From assembly GCF_031877795.1 (NCBI RefSeq), contig NC_133940.1, forward strand, positions 11,533,985-11,597,984: DNA of 64,000 nucleotides, given 5' to 3'. Both the position numbers and the translations under genes were made by a program. Below the pieces are notes generated by a model. That model did no database searches. It was not told where the DNA came from and saw only the letters and a program-made list of their open reading frames with translations. Numbering within the stretch: position 1 is the first letter of the stretch; every line of letters begins with the position of its first letter. The DNA comes from Strix aluco (Eukaryota > Chordata > Aves > Strigiformes > Strigidae). This document shows, piece after piece, positions 1-14,470 of the stretch.

Positions 1-2455
1 ACATAATTGCTGGGTGGTTATGATAGTTAAATATGTACTGTCAGTTTTGACTTTTGAAATCCCTATAGATGTAAATCCACTGTTCTAAAAGTTAAAAATA
101 TGAAGTAACAGAGTAATGGATTAAAATATCTTTAAAACAAGAGTTTTGAGTTGAGTTTAAACTCTTGTTTGTGGACATGTCTTAAACTTACGGCATAACA
201 ACATTGTGTTTGGCTTTTTCAGGAGAAATTTCTGTGACGAGTTAGATAATTTAGTCTCTCTTTTTTTGGCTTTTGAATGGATGGCAAATTACTAATACGT
301 GTGCAGCCATTTTAACAGTCCAGATTGGGTTGTGTTCTGGCAGGCTTTTGTGAAGTGCTGCAGTTTTACAATGCTAATGCAGCATTAATGTGCACCCATT
401 TACTTTCTGTCATCAGCTCTGTGCAGAAGGTTCTGATGCAACTTCTTCTTTAAAAATAACCCATTTAGAGATCTGGATGCAGAGATCTTGGTCACCTGCA
501 GAAATCCCTGCATATATATATATAAAAATACATATATAAAAAAAACCCCATGCCTGTCGGTGCCTGAGTTTTGTCTAAACTGGCTATGTTACTTTTTTTC
601 CTGCAAAGCTGAACACTACCTGTTTTTATACCAGTCAAAATGAGGAGTAGGAAACAGAGTAGAGGCATACTGAATCTACACATCTGATTCAGCAATAATT
701 GGCTCAGAATGAGTAAGACTTGCTAATTTTGTTATACAGTGATTTAGTGCCTTAGGTCTACCTGCAATTTCTGCCAGGCACATTACTCCAAAACTTAAGT
801 TCTAAGTTGCCTCAACCTTATGGAACCTACATAATGCATATCCATTCAAAAATAAATAAAGCATGTTTGCTTTAAGTGATCAGAAAGTTCTGCTTTGGTC
901 TAGCTCGTATCCATCTTGCACAGGTAAGACTGCACTAGTATGAGACTGTAGAGAATCAGACCCAGAATAAATAAATTAAAAGTGATTATAAAATATGCAT
1001 GGGGCATTTATGTAAAACCATATTTTCTGCTAGATAATCTCTTATGGAATTTATAGTACAGTATATCACCAAAGAGAGAAACTGGAGAAAAGGTTAATAG
1101 CTGGACTAATTATAAATCCAGATATATATAATTCAGCCTCCTAAACAGCATCATGCCCTTGCGGTTTGAGTAAGAAGTTATAAGGGAAATACTCTTTTGG
1201 AACCTATTGGTCTTTTCTGTAATATTTATGAGTATACTAGCATTTAATTCATTATTTATAGGTTTCTGACATGCATCTCATTTGTTTGATATATAATTTT
1301 TATTAGTAGTACTTTGTAGACAAGCAAGTACTTCAAGAAAGCAGAATATAAAGTAAATCTGCAATAGCCTTTGGGAAAACGTATTAAGTATGTAAACCTG
1401 ACTAAATAATGTGTGGAGATATGGGACAGTACGTTAAACTTACAATTCTGCTATAGCTGAGGTAAATTTTAATGTTTGTGTTATTCATCCTAACTGCAAA
1501 ATCTTTAATTTTCATTTTCACTATACAGCAATGGATAAGAAACACAGTCATTCTCATGCGAAGGAGAACTAAAATACCATAGAGTTCCCTCATGCTCCTT
1601 TAACCAAAGGCTTCTTTATGTTGTTTGTATATGGGATGGGAAGAGGAGAATTGGTTTGAAACAATCCAGCATAATATTTGGTGTAAAAACTAATGACTGG
1701 CTGGAAGGTCTGTTTATGAATGAGTGAATTATGTACAATTTAGCAGTTTACAAACTGATAAGCACACACACACACATATACACGTAACAGGAAGCAGTAA
1801 TGTACTGTAGAATTATTACTACACATCTGTGGTCTGCAAATGGAACATAAATACGGTAAAGCAGCTCAAATAGCTTTGAATTGTAACTTGGGATGATGGG
1901 ACCTTAAGCCTATGTACTGTTTAAAAGAGACTGATATCCATCTGTGGAAACACATAGGAAAGGTTTCTGGTGTGAGAATATTTAGATACGTCAATGTAAG
2001 TACAAAAATATAGAAATGCTATGAGTCATGAATAGAAATAATAATAAGACATAGGCCCAGTTCAAAGATAAATGGAAAAGTGCACTGATACTCCTTGAAA
2101 CTGTGCTTTGCAATACAACATAGCTAAACAGTATGCACCTAGCCAAATTTTTGCAGCTGAAGACTATATTTTTGGGGTTTAAATGCATTACTTTTATTCT
2201 CTCTTTCACAGAGTAACTCTCAATTATTTGATAATTTTACATAAGTTGTCACAAAAATATAATACTTTTTTTTTTTTTTTGGAAGACCTCAGAGATAATT
2301 ATCCTTTTGCTAGATAACCTATCAAATACACAAAGAGCTTTTCTCCCATAAAACTCTCAGTGGTCATGGACAACAAAGGATCACAGGCATTTATTTATTC
2401 TCAGAACTAGTAAAAGTGGCAACTAGTCAAGTCTGTCAGTAACTGCAATGAAATG
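1..2455. other. AT-rich non-coding DNA, no gene seen
   Basis: No open frame longer than about 70 codons and none with recognisable protein similarity. It contains an AT microsatellite around 511-546, a short CA run near 1768-1785 and a T14 tract near 2267-2280. Nothing else is recognised. Confidence 0.7.
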
Positions 2456-2752
2456 CAATGGCTTTCAACCTTTTTGGAGCAAGATTCACTGCTGACATTC
2501 TTCCTGAATCCTATTCGCTCAGTCCTTGCTGAAGATAAAAGGCAGGAGGACCAGAACCATTTGGGATGCAAGCTGCAAGGGTCAGGGAAGTTACTGCAGT
2601 GAGTTGTGCTGGAATCGATCTTGGCAAAGCGGAAACAGAAAAAAAGTCTGACCTGTGCCCCGCAGCTACTGCTTTCTTCCTGAGTGATGATGTGGGAATA
2701 ACATAAAAATAAGTAAAGCCATGTATGTCACTGTTTGGGAATCACTAACCGG
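2456..2752. mobile_element. Possible relic of a hAT-type non-autonomous element (MITE)
   Basis: The left end (ATGGCTTTCAACCTTTTTGG) and the right end (CACTGTTTGGGAATCACTAA) are imperfect inverted copies. They resemble the CAGTGGTTCTCAAC-type termini of old amniote hAT MITEs. The length of about 300 bp fits. The interior is not recognised and no clean 8-bp target duplication is visible, so this is a low-confidence call based on the terminal motifs. Confidence 0.3.
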
Positions 2753-2769
2753 GGAAACGAGCACCAAGT

Positions 2770-2870
2770 TAGGTCTCTGCAAATTAGGTTCTACTCTCAG
2801 TTTGGCAACTAGACCATATTCCAGACCTCGTTTTTTCATCTGTTAGAACAACACTGACCTTTACAAAGAA
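2770..2870 (-). repeat. MIR-like SINE relic, antisense
   Basis: The segment around TTCTACTCTCAGTTTGGCAA and CCTCGTTTTTTCATCTGTTA follows the order of the MIR core read in antisense: a block like 'cctcagttt...catctgtaaaatg' preceded by a 'gttctactc' region. It is strongly diverged with no tail or target duplication. An alternative is chance similarity in AT-rich sequence. Confidence 0.35.
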
Positions 2871-5800
2871 CATTAGTCTCTATTAATGAAAAGTACATCA
2901 TGAGAGTGAGAAAAGGCTCTATAGTTACTGTGTGGAAGAACAGAAGAGAAAAGGGTAATAATTAATAATTTTACAAATTTAGAAAATAACATTTTTGATA
3001 TTTAGCTGTCTGAAGATATGTATATCATGTTTACTGGGCAGATTCTTTTAAACCAATATACTTTTTTCAAAAGCAATTGACAGCAATCTAGTTTCAATTT
3101 TTACTTTCAAATGTGACTGCAAAAAACTTCAAAAAACAATCAGAGACAAACTTTGCCCCAGCTGATAATCTCACACAGGCCTCCTCTAAACACAAGCACT
3201 AAATCTTTAACTCATTACCCCTTTCCTTGTTAGAGGCTAAATGATACTTCTTTCCGTTGTAAGAGGAATGAAGAGTATGCATTTTCTGAGCTGCTGAAGC
3301 TTGTTATTGAAATTAAGCTTTATGACACTGCTGTTTTCCATACTTGGACCCAGTCTATTGGATTTGTGTGGCTGCTTCCAGAAATAAGAAGGGCAAATGT
3401 CAATGCATTTTCAAAAGCAAAGGCAAGGAACAGGTTGTTAAATGGGCTGAGTTAAGCAATCTCCTAGAAAGGACACCTACTAAAAGTAGCATGTGGAAGA
3501 GCTTGTCCTAACGTGCTCCTCCGTTTCTGTGACAGTACAGACCAAACTCAACAATGTCCTTTCCTTTTGCGTTTAATACCTTTGCATCTCTGTGGTTTTC
3601 AGTAAGATTGATTCCTTTAAAAAGCCTGGATGGCAAGGAACATATCAACCCCTTCACTCATCTTTAAATAAAAGAATGTGTATTTCAGTGTTTATGAAGT
3701 AGTGAGGAAGTACTGCCTCTATTTTCCAAAGAATTCTTGTCAATTTTCCTTTCCACATGTTTTAAACCATATTGATGTGAATGCCTTCTGAAGTTACTCA
3801 GTCAAAAAAGTAATTCATTTCAGTAGAACGATTTCTGAGGCACATCACTGCCCTGTAGACTTTCATCAGATTCCTTTCTTCACATGAAAAATGAGTACAT
3901 TTCTAAACTGCAATTTTAAATATTGAATAAGGCTACTGATATCAATAAGTTTGATTATTCAAGACATGAGCTTACCAAGTGTTGAACACTATTATTACCA
4001 AGGTACAAAGCAGAAGTGTGCAGCCTTTTCTATGTAGCATTCAGCACTATGGAGGATTGGACCCTAAAGAAAGAGCATTAACAGTTTATAGGAATTAATG
4101 TAGAGACACAGAAGCCAAGATATTACATAAGCCCAATATCTGGCTCTTTAGATTATTTACATATCTTAATTTAGAAAAATATATTTAATTTATATTAAAA
4201 ATGCATTCAAGCATAGATCAATACACTTTTTTTCAATTTAGTCATGTATCATCTATTTCATAGTGTTCATATTCCCTTGAATCAAGGAGCTGGCAGCTCT
4301 GGATATTTAACACTTCATTAACACACAGTATTAGCGTATGATAACAACAGGTTATACTGACAACAATATGCACTTTGTAATTTGACAACATTCATTTAGA
4401 ATTAGTAACAGAGGGTGAACTAGGAAGTAATTATATTAGAAATGGCATGCCAGTGAAAACCAGATTTTCTGGGACTTATTAATAACTTAATGTATATAGT
4501 TCAAGGTCCTGAAGAGCCTGTATGTTAGGTTCATATTTTCAAATGACTGCAATGGAAGTAGAAGACAACTGAAATTAGACATATGATTACAACCCTAGTT
4601 GTCTCTGCAGTTTGTCAGTATTTTACTGTGTGCTAACTGTAGAGTTAGTGTCCAGAGACACTGGATGCATTCTGCATCCAGTCAGTTTTCCAGTCAAGTT
4701 TTTCTCTTTGGAAGTCAAGTAAAATTCTGATGGGGAATGGGCATATATTTCTCTTTTGGCTGTATATGTATCATCTTGGAGCGTTAATGTTTCCACTAAA
4801 AAATATGCCTTATTTGTTGAGCACTTTGATAAATGACAAATGCACTTGTTTGTGAATTAGGGTCTCTGTTCTGTAAGTTGATTTTAACATACTTAATACA
4901 TGCTTTGATTCTTACAGCTCTTTATCTTGCTTCTTGATTTCGGTAGAGTTTTCTTCTTCAAGGAGTACATGCTTTCAGATGGACGTTTCGCTGTTTTGCC
5001 TAGGGTATTCCGATTCATCTTATTCTAGTGTGTTTTCCTATTCAGCTAGTTGTCATGAATCAAAAATTTATTTCTTTTCATCAAGAGCTTTCTCTTTCCA
5101 TGAGGTATAATTTTATTTACTTTTTCCCTTTCCTTTTGCCCTCTCTTTCTGGTTCTTTTTGATAATTCATTTAAGGGAAGCAACATTTTATTTAATGCTG
5201 TTGCAAACCATCACTGAATATATTACTACAGTGTAAATTATTCCTCTTTCATGAAACACTAGAAGAATTGTAATCATACAAATTCTGTAAAGTCAATGGA
5301 ATAACTTGATTGAATGAGAGAAAACAATATCCTCTCATTTCACTAATCTAGATCCTACAAATTAGACAACACCACATGGTAAGCACTGACAAGCCTAGTT
5401 TGCAAATGAGTAATTAAGGGCCAGTAGAGAGTAGGTAAATCTCTGAAAACCTCATCTTAAATTCTTTGCCCAGGCTGTTTATGCTGGACAATATTTGGAA
5501 CCAGGTGTTCCGTGGATTACAGTAACACTGGTTTTAGTAAACCTCCCTTCCTCTCTGCTGTCCTTCAGAATCTTTTGCATTACAATTTCCAGATACTTAA
5601 CAGAAATCAGTAATTGCTTTGATCAGCTTCAAAGTCTGACATTTCAAGTGTGAAATCAAAATACATTTTAGGACACAGTGGAAGACTCCAAACTATTTTT
5701 CCTCTGAGGTGGTATTAGTATCGCAGCCTTTAAACAGCAGCATCTCAACCTGTTATTCTGTTTTCTCTAATTTGTAATATAAAATATATTATACACACAT

Positions 5801-8800
5801 ATGCTTCATCTATAAAGAATTATTTTCCACACTGAAAGGATAATAAAGAAGGAAATATACCACCAATATGATAAAATTCCCAATTGACATTGGAAAAATA
5901 CACCAGTTCAACATCTAGTGTATTGGGTAGAGGTAAAAGATTAGAGTTACCTTTCTCCAGTCCCAGGCAGAAAGTATGTTCTTCTCCCAAGCTTCACAGG
6001 TGAGCTTAAGGGAATCATTCATAACTGCTTTATATAGAAAAAACTAATTGATGAAATTGGGTAAAGGAGAAGAACTCTATGGTTAAATAAAGGATTAATA
6101 TATTTGCATGATAACTATAAGATTTTAAATGCAAACATAAACCCTTGATTTCAGTAACATATCAGGGACAGCTTTAAAATCAGCTGATGATATATATGTA
6201 TTTTGAATGAAAGAATGTTAAAAAAAGATGCAGGAAAGCTTAATGAGCAGAACAGCAGAAAAGGTGAAGTTCAAGCAAAATTTTCTTTGGCCCCTTTTAC
6301 CTGTACACTACCACACGCACATGAACTGAGAGATGAAAATTCCAAGAAATTAAATATAAAAATGGGAGGATGATATCTTACAAAATGAGGATATTGTAAA
6401 AAGATAATAGGAAATAAGGCCATTCATGGTGAATACTAGAACACAGAAAGAATAAAATATAACTAAAAGAAAATACAGTTTTAATAAGTGTTTTTAAAAT
6501 AGGATTTGTAAAGGGATAGCAAGATAACTATTCATGTATGAATAGCTATCTGTCTTAAAGGTCTGTGGTGGAAAAGTAGTTGCAGACACACTTTTCAATG
6601 AGCATCCAGCTTTCACCAGCCTTGTAAAACAGGACCCTTACAAATGTGACAGCTACTACACTTTATATCACATTAAGAATAAAGAATTAAAACTAAAAAT
6701 TAAGACCATTGTTTCCTTAAACATTGTTAGTAGAACAACGTTCTCAAGTTAAAAGGGTGTTTATATGCATGACAGGGACCCTAAATAAGAGTTTTATTTC
6801 TTATATAATATTATCCTGTCCTAAAGTATCATCCATTAATTCTTCCTCTGGAAATACTGACCTTTAAAATGTCACCAAATTGCAAACCTTCAATATAAGG
6901 GAATAGTAGGAATTCTTTGGTACTATTATGCTTTATGTGGAGTTGCTTTAATTTGTGTATTTGAGAAAGCAAGTCACTCTGAAAAACGGTTCCTTAAATA
7001 ACATTGTGGCAATTTATATCTTGCCACAATGATTCCAAATTACACTCCTTTCCTGCAAAAAAGGTTGCCTGTTTACCAGGGCCAAAATTAATTTTCAAAT
7101 CCAAGGATTAAGCTCTCAAAACATCACAATCTAGTCAAAGATTGTCAAGTAAGAAAACAATGTCATTTGTTCTTTTATAATCCCACTGTTTTAAAATGAT
7201 ATCACCAATTTAATCTACCCTTAAAACTATTAAGAAGGAAATATTTTATAATGAAAGAGTTTAAAATAGGGTCTGGATTTCTCTGTTACTAATGTGAGAG
7301 GTACTAAGGCTTTTACTTCAGCAAGAGACTGCAGAACTGGAAATGAAGGCCTAAATTTTGAGAAGAGATTACAGAAACATCTTTATATCTTGGATTTTAA
7401 TCCTCTGACTTTCTGTATTTTGCCTAGAATTCCGACCTTTGTGTAACTATTCAGCTATGAATTAACTGTAATTGGAAAGAACTCATCAAGGATCGGTCAT
7501 TACATTCCTGAGCCAGTATCCAGAGTAAAATTCAGTTCAATCTCTTCAGTTTTTGTTGGCCTAACCAGCAGAAACATGGCAAGAAAATTATTTTTTGTCA
7601 CCAAAATATGCACAGAAAGCAGTATCGCTGAGTAAGAAAACATCACATTTGTAATGACCTTGATATGCTCCTAGATTGATAAACGGTGCATAATAAACTG
7701 TATAGCTCACCAAAACAAGGGTTACTTTTTAAGACATTCTTGCCTGTATCAGTTTTCCTTTAGCTTTTGAACAAAGGTTTGTCTTGCAGTTTGCATTACT
7801 TTTATAAAATAATGCTGATTTGCAGTATCTCCAGAACTGCTACATTTCACCTACGTATTGTTCATGCTGTTTGCAGTTCTACTGCCAACAAAGATCTACA
7901 ATAGCTCTGTCAAGTTCTCTGGTAGTCTGAGTAGTAGTTACTCCATATTTTCAAAGGGCTTCTCTCATCTGATGTGATATACAAAAGAAAAGGCATAACA
8001 GACAAGGAGAGGTTTATGCTGGCAGCTATCCATCTGAAAATATATGCTGCTTTATTCTTTAACTTTCTACAGAAGCTGATCTGCTTATTACAAGATTTCC
8101 TACTATCATTCTCTGATAGCTCTCTAAAGAAGATATCCACAAGCTATTATAATTAATTTCCATGTAGAATGATACTCTCAATAGTGTGGCTTTAGGTATT
8201 TGGACTACATCAGAATAGGAAATCAGTATAAAAAAGGAACCCCCTTCTTCCTAAGAACTGGTGAACACGGATTCTCATCTCTGATCGTGAGAACATCTTT
8301 CAGTTTATGGTTGGGAGACAGGCTCATTTTCTTCTAGCACTGATAGAAGCTATCCATCTCTGCTCTGGGAGCCGCACATCTGCACCCTCAGACAGAATGT
8401 TCTGTCAATTGGTTAAGGCAGCTGTGATGGAAATTTTTATCCAGAGGACATTTCAAATACAGAGAAGCAGCACCATGCTGACATCAGACATAAGTGCGAC
8501 TGAAGCCATGCAGCTGGCATAAACAATGTGCCTTCCTACTACCTCCAGCCGTGGCATGCCACCAGCTCAGATAAACAACAGTCCTGTCCAAAAAAGCTGC
8601 TTCTCGGTCTTGAAATGGCCTGTATTTGCTTCCTTTTATCCTGCGTGGTAGAAGAATAACAGCAATAAAATAGTTTATATTGTACCATGCAAAGAAAATT
8701 AGGAGTTCTTGTCAATGGTCTTCAGCAATAGTCAAAAGACAGAAAATTCTCACTGCAACTACCTCAGTTGACCACAGCCAATTGTATCATGGCAATGCAT

Positions 8801-11800
8801 GGTGATGTCGATATTCACATCATTAACAGCCTACTCAGTGAAGACTTCATTAGGAGCTTTGAGAAAGAGGCAAGGTTATAAAAGGGACAGAGTGAAACTT
8901 TATTCTGTTTTTTAAATAATGACATTTGAAGGTCATGGCTCCGTGGCGTTGAAAAAACTCCAATGCTGCAATCTATGCTATGTCTGCTCTTCAAGAAAAC
9001 ATGCCTCCCAGTGCTGTGAATATAGACTTCTCACAGTACTAAAATTTACTTTTAGAAGATTACTATATCATCTGAAATATGCTTCAATCTATAAATATAA
9101 ATAAGTCTTTTAGCTTGATACAGCACCAATGAATATTGAGAAGTGAATACTTTTCCATTACTATAGTCAGTTTATTCCTTTTTGTTATCTAAGAATTCTG
9201 ATCTGTATTCCTTTGCCCTTACTAAATGGATGTATTCACAGCATTTTAGTAACTCCTGGTTTAAAATCTATTTGTTATACCTGTTGCTCCCCCCACCTAA
9301 ATTTGTCATCCGTACAGAAGATACAACACTGCGACCCTGAGTTAGAAATGATGAACATACTGAATAGTTGTTGTGCAGCAATACATTTGCATAGCTTTAT
9401 CTCTGGTTGGCCTATGAGTCACCCCAAATTAAGGCCCCATGTCGCTGTGCACTGAGCACAGTAGAAGAGTATCTTGGGGCTTAAGACAGTCTCGAGCAAA
9501 CCCTGCATACAGGTATGAGATGTACAACTAACATACCATTTGCTGTCTTGTTCTTTATTTATTGTTTTAGAGAAATGGATCTCTATAGATAGACACGAAA
9601 AATCACATGACTGACAAGATTCAGCACAGGACTCATACCGTGGAATCTCCTCCTCCTCCAGTTCTAGCGCTCCACCCACACCTCCAGGCTCTCTCTCCTG
9701 GTGCTTTCTCACTTCTCGCCTATCCCAGCATCCCACATGGAGCACGAAGCTGATTGACAGATCACTAATATGGCAGCAAGATGAAGATGTCCTCACACAC
9801 AAAGAAACTGTGTCTGCAACACATGTTTAACTGTGTCTGCAGCACATGCTTTAGCCTCTCTCCCAATCCCACTCAGCCACATCTCTCCATCCATCAGAAC
9901 ATAAAATATTTCAGAGACTGTACTTCAATGTGTGGCTAGTATGCTTCCCTTCGATTCAACCATTTTGGAAGGTGCAGGATTCAGTCACCACTGTTCATAA
10001 GATTCCAACATTAGAATACTAAAAATGTCAGTTGTATAGAAAAGGCTATAGAAAAACAATGAATGACTTCACTGCTTTTCAAAGTGTTTGAAAATTATGA
10101 TTCAACTAACACTTCTTAATCTGCATATTTTTTCTAGAAGCCTTCAGACTTTGATGATATCAGGATCATAAGATGAAGAGCATCCAATATCAGGAAAAGT
10201 GCTGCAAACCAGACTGGTCTGAAAGGATATTTCACAAAGGAAAAAATAAAGTTTATTTTTTTATACACTGTTCCAATACAGATTTTTTTTTTTTAAGAAA
10301 CTTATTTCAAGTCCAACACACTAACAATATCTGAGATAGGCTATAGTGACTTAACTTTTAATTATTTTTTTTATTCAACTACATCTCAACTTTATTATAT
10401 TTTATCCTTAGCTGACTGCAAGCTTTATGTATTTCTTTTAACTCCGTTTGTATACTAATGGTGTCACATCTGTTTTCAGGTTTTCAAGCTTGCTGTTAAT
10501 GGAGAATTTTTCTGACAGTTTTGTCAGCATTTTCCATTTTAGTGGTAATGCTACTGACCTAAGAGTTTCCATCATGCACTAAAAAGTATTACTGGTATAG
10601 ATCTCTGTTTCTTCATAAAGAGCCATAATACCCCGTGCGAAAAAATTCTCACAGCCGTGGAAAACTTACAGGACCATGTTCCTATCACAGAAGAGAAGGA
10701 CATTCTGGAAGTGCTAAAGTAGTATGAGTTATTTGAGCTCTTATTAAAATATTACTGAAGTATTAGTACAAGCATTTAAATAGACTGTGAGGAGCTATTT
10801 TGGGGAATAACTTAAGGGATATTTTTAGATACCCAACCTTCTGAGCTGGAGTTTTAAGAACTCGTATCACAAAGTTAAGATCCTTGTACTATAAAATCTC
10901 TTAGTGAGAAACAGGAAATAAGGAAGGAGTATACACTCTTTCCATTTAATCCAAATATTCCAAAAGGGAATTTTACATTAATTTTGACAAAACCTACCTG
11001 GCATTTAAACTAGATGCAAAATTACTAATACAACCCTTTATGCCACTGCAGAATGAATACAAGATGTATATATGCTTTGTTTGAACCCTGTTGTAGCAGT
11101 AACACCTATTAAAAATTGGATTACATGAAGATCAAAGATGTTTTAATGGGGACAAAACTAAAATGCAAATTCTTCTCACAGTCCTACCACAGAGATATGT
11201 GGGGTCAAGACCATCAGTTGCAATAAGGTCAATGGTGTCGTGCTATTCTTAGTCTCTAAGGATCCCACCGAGGTTTGGCCACTATCTGGGAAATACAACA
11301 GTGTACCACACAGGAATCAGCAGATGCCAGAGGCTCTTTATTTTGTAGGAATAAACCTACCACCCTTTCCACAAATCCTATTTCAAAAAGAATATGAAAG
11401 AAAATCAATGAGTGGAAACAGATTTTCCAATTTTTTATGCTGGAAAACCACACATAGAGATTTAATTGAGCTCTGAGTGTCAGGCTTAACTTTGAATGAC
11501 CTGATTTTGGCCAAATGTGTCCCAGCTTTAATGTTATTTAAATGTAGGGGGTTTTTGTCTGTGAATATTAGCAAAGTCCTTGCTGCTTTAGATAAGCAGA
11601 TGACATTCCATTCCTCTTCGTTTCCCTCATTAAAGCAAAGAAGTTGAATATTAATGAGTGTGGAGAATTATGTTGTCATGCATGTTAGTCTAGAAAATAT
11701 AAATTCATCTCATAAAGAAGTCAAAGGATCAAAGAACGTTTTTACTGTTAATTGGAAACAAAGTGTCAACGGTGTCCTGATTTAAAGGGCACTCAAGGAT

Positions 11801-13700
11801 GATAAGGAAGGTTTTTTTTTTTCCAAAAAGGAAATATAATTAAGGTAGAAGTGGGGTTATTATTAGTACTTCTTTACTAAAATCCTTTTCATTGCCTGTG
11901 GCATTCAATGTGGCATTCCCAATCTTCAAAGTAATTTTAAAAATAAAATGTTCTTACACACATACTTCAAAATTACTAAAAGTAATATTTTTATAGCAAA
12001 AAGCACTTTAAACATTATAGTTGAAAGTATTTTAAATACCATAGTTTTACAAGCTTTTTTCAAATCTACACAGTATGTTTTCACTGTTATTTTGGTAAGT
12101 AAACTTAAAAATAGCATATTCAGCTTGCAGCTAATTAATAGAAAATAAAAGAGGATCACCTCTCCCTTTTGGACTCCTGTGCCTAGCCTTAATTGCAGCA
12201 GTAAAAATTAAACCTGTGCTTATGAGCAAGCCTAAAACCACTAGCTTTCTTGCACACACACATGCACACACCAGAACGACAGACTGAGCTTATACTAGCC
12301 TGGAGTGTACTGTTAGTATGTCCTTCAGTTATGAGTAATATTATACTCAACATAGACAGCAGTATTACAAGCATATCTTAACTGTTTAGACTTCACTAAG
12401 TAACTCGCAAGAAAGAGCAAATGTCTTTTACATGTCAGAATATAGAGTATCACAGGAGTACAGACAGGGAACAACTTTATTTTAATCTTTTTAATTAAAT
12501 ACACAGACTGTAAACTCTGAGGGATAGGTCTCTCACTTTTCTGATGAGATAACCTCTGTGCTTTTATAAATGTAAGGTCATTTGTGTGGTTTTCTTTAAC
12601 ATTGTTTAATTGCAGTAGTCTTCAGATATATCTTGCAAAAGGCTCTTATTGTTTACTGTTGCAACTGTATATTTGGTTCCATATGAACAGAAATTTGCTA
12701 AAAAAAGGGGAAACCTATTACTCACATTAACCCTAAGAGACAATGCTAAAGTCAAGTGAATATTGCCAATGCTATCTGAAACCTTCCTGGTCTTTTTATA
12801 TGACCTTTAAGGTAAAGCTTAAAAGGTTAAAAAGTCATATAGTTTGAACAATCAATTAAAATGCTCTAAAATGTATTTATTAACAAGGTAAAATCCAAAC
12901 AAAAATATTCTGTATGCTCCTCCACATGCATCAGCTGAAATACTATGAGAATAAATTAATACTATTTATCACTATTACATTTGGCTAGAATACTTGTTAA
13001 TAACACCAACAAATAATTAAAATATAAGTGAGAGATAATATTACAAATCATTACTGCTTAGAATGGAGTTGTATGAACTTTTGCAGTATTAATAGAATTT
13101 ACATATTACAAGTGCAATGGGTGCCATTAAATTTTTAACATTCGCCACCTTTTGTCATTGTAATTCTGCATATATGCAGGGGCAGTGAATGGTGCATCTA
13201 TGTAAGTCATAAGTTATATTTCATTATAAAATAATTTGAATGTTGTGCTGATAGTATTATTCGATTGCCTGAACTTGCTGCCATCATTTTTCTTTGAACA
13301 TAGACCCTCTGGGGCAATATCAACCCAATGGACTATTGCATTACTATTGTTCAAAAACACAGAAATTTGTTTTTAATTTTAAAGTATCAAGTCTACTCCT
13401 CTAAGCTTGCAAAATGGCAAGTCAGTGAAGAAAGTCCCCTCTTAAAAACATGCATGCCTGGGGGATATTTTGGATATATATGATCAATTGTCCCTTCACC
13501 TAACAGGTAAACTGTAGACATGAGTTAATTGCTCAGCTCTCAGAAACAGGACTTTTGTGTGCACTCTTGGGTGGGGAATACCCCTGCCTAAAAAACCAAT
13601 CAGCAATACTCATTCATTCCAGCATGACATGAAGTAAAATCTAATGTAGTTTCAGACTGGTGAGAAATTAATAATTTTTCTCCTCACTACTTGAGACAGA
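2871..13700. other. AT-rich non-coding DNA, no gene recognised
   Basis: About 10.8 kb with only short, scattered open frames in all six frames. The longest is 127 codons at 9419-9802 on the minus strand, and it has low-complexity composition and no recognisable domain. There is an AT-rich stretch at 4140-4240 and T-rich tracts near 10280 and 11812. I see no RNA gene, satellite array or recent mobile element. Confidence 0.6.
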
Positions 13701-13760
13701 GAACCATAGAATCATTTAGTTGGAAAAGATCCTTAAAATCATTGAGTCCAACTGTAAAAC
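13701..13760 (-). mobile_element. CR1 LINE 3'-end fragment
   Basis: Contains the antisense CR1 3' end: ACCATAGAATCATTTAG, then TTGGAAAAGATCCTTAAAAT and GAGTCCAACTG. Only about 60 bp remain, which is typical for a heavily 5'-truncated copy. The sequence downstream to 14069 (a 70-codon frame) is not clearly part of it. Confidence 0.8.
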
Positions 13761-14364
13761 ATGAAGGGCAAATCCAAATTGGAGAGCTTAAGGAATCCAC
13801 ACTGAGGAGCAGAAGCTTTTAGAGCAAGGAGAACTGCTGGACTCACAGTCTGGGCCATGGGCAGCTCACTGGGCTCAGACTGGGCTCAGGCTGAGCAAGG
13901 GCAAAGCCAGCGAGACACAGCTGCTCACACACAATCAGTCTGGCTGAGCAACCTGCATTGTCGTATGAGAAAGAAGACAGAAACACCAGCTTTCTGCAAG
14001 AACTGCCATGTATTCTGCAGTTACATCTACATGTTAGAATCCCTGCAGGTCTACCTGTCTAGGTGGTAACAAAGGCTTCAGAACTAACGTCTAATCCTGC
14101 TAGGATATCCAAATGCTCTGACTTCTTCAGGAGGACACTGTTACCTCCTTCCAAAAGGAGCAGCCTAGCTACAGTCCTCTGCTGAAAAGACTTTAAAAGT
14201 TTAGACTTCAAAATGGCATAAATATGCTTTTCTATTAAGCTCTAGTGAAAAGATCAACAAAATGAGATAGCTGTTAACTGAACAAGAATGTTATATTAAC
14301 TTCTTCAGCTACTGCTTTCATATGCTTGCTTAGATTTAGATATATCATTCATAAGATCAGTGTA
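13761..14364. other. Non-coding DNA, slightly GC-richer
   Basis: The 13790-14070 part is richer in G and C, with repeated CTGGGCTCAG-like words around 13870-13900. The small open frame there shows no recognisable domain. Nothing else is identified. Confidence 0.5.
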
Positions 14365-14470
14365 GTTAGAAATATAAAAGACCTATTTAGATCACCTAGT
14401 CCATCTTTGCCAGCACAGCATTATTTTCATCACTGTATTGTCCATTTTCTCTTTAAACCTTGATAATCTG
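14365..14470 (-). mobile_element. Ancient CR1-like 3'-end relic
   Basis: AGAAATATAAAAGACCTATT, then TTAGATCACCTAGTCCATCT and TTTGCCAGCACAG, follow the order of an old CR1 3' end in antisense (ggaagggacct, gatcatctagtccatc, then the region before cctccaatgatgg). It is much more diverged than the young copies here, so it is an older layer. Confidence 0.5.
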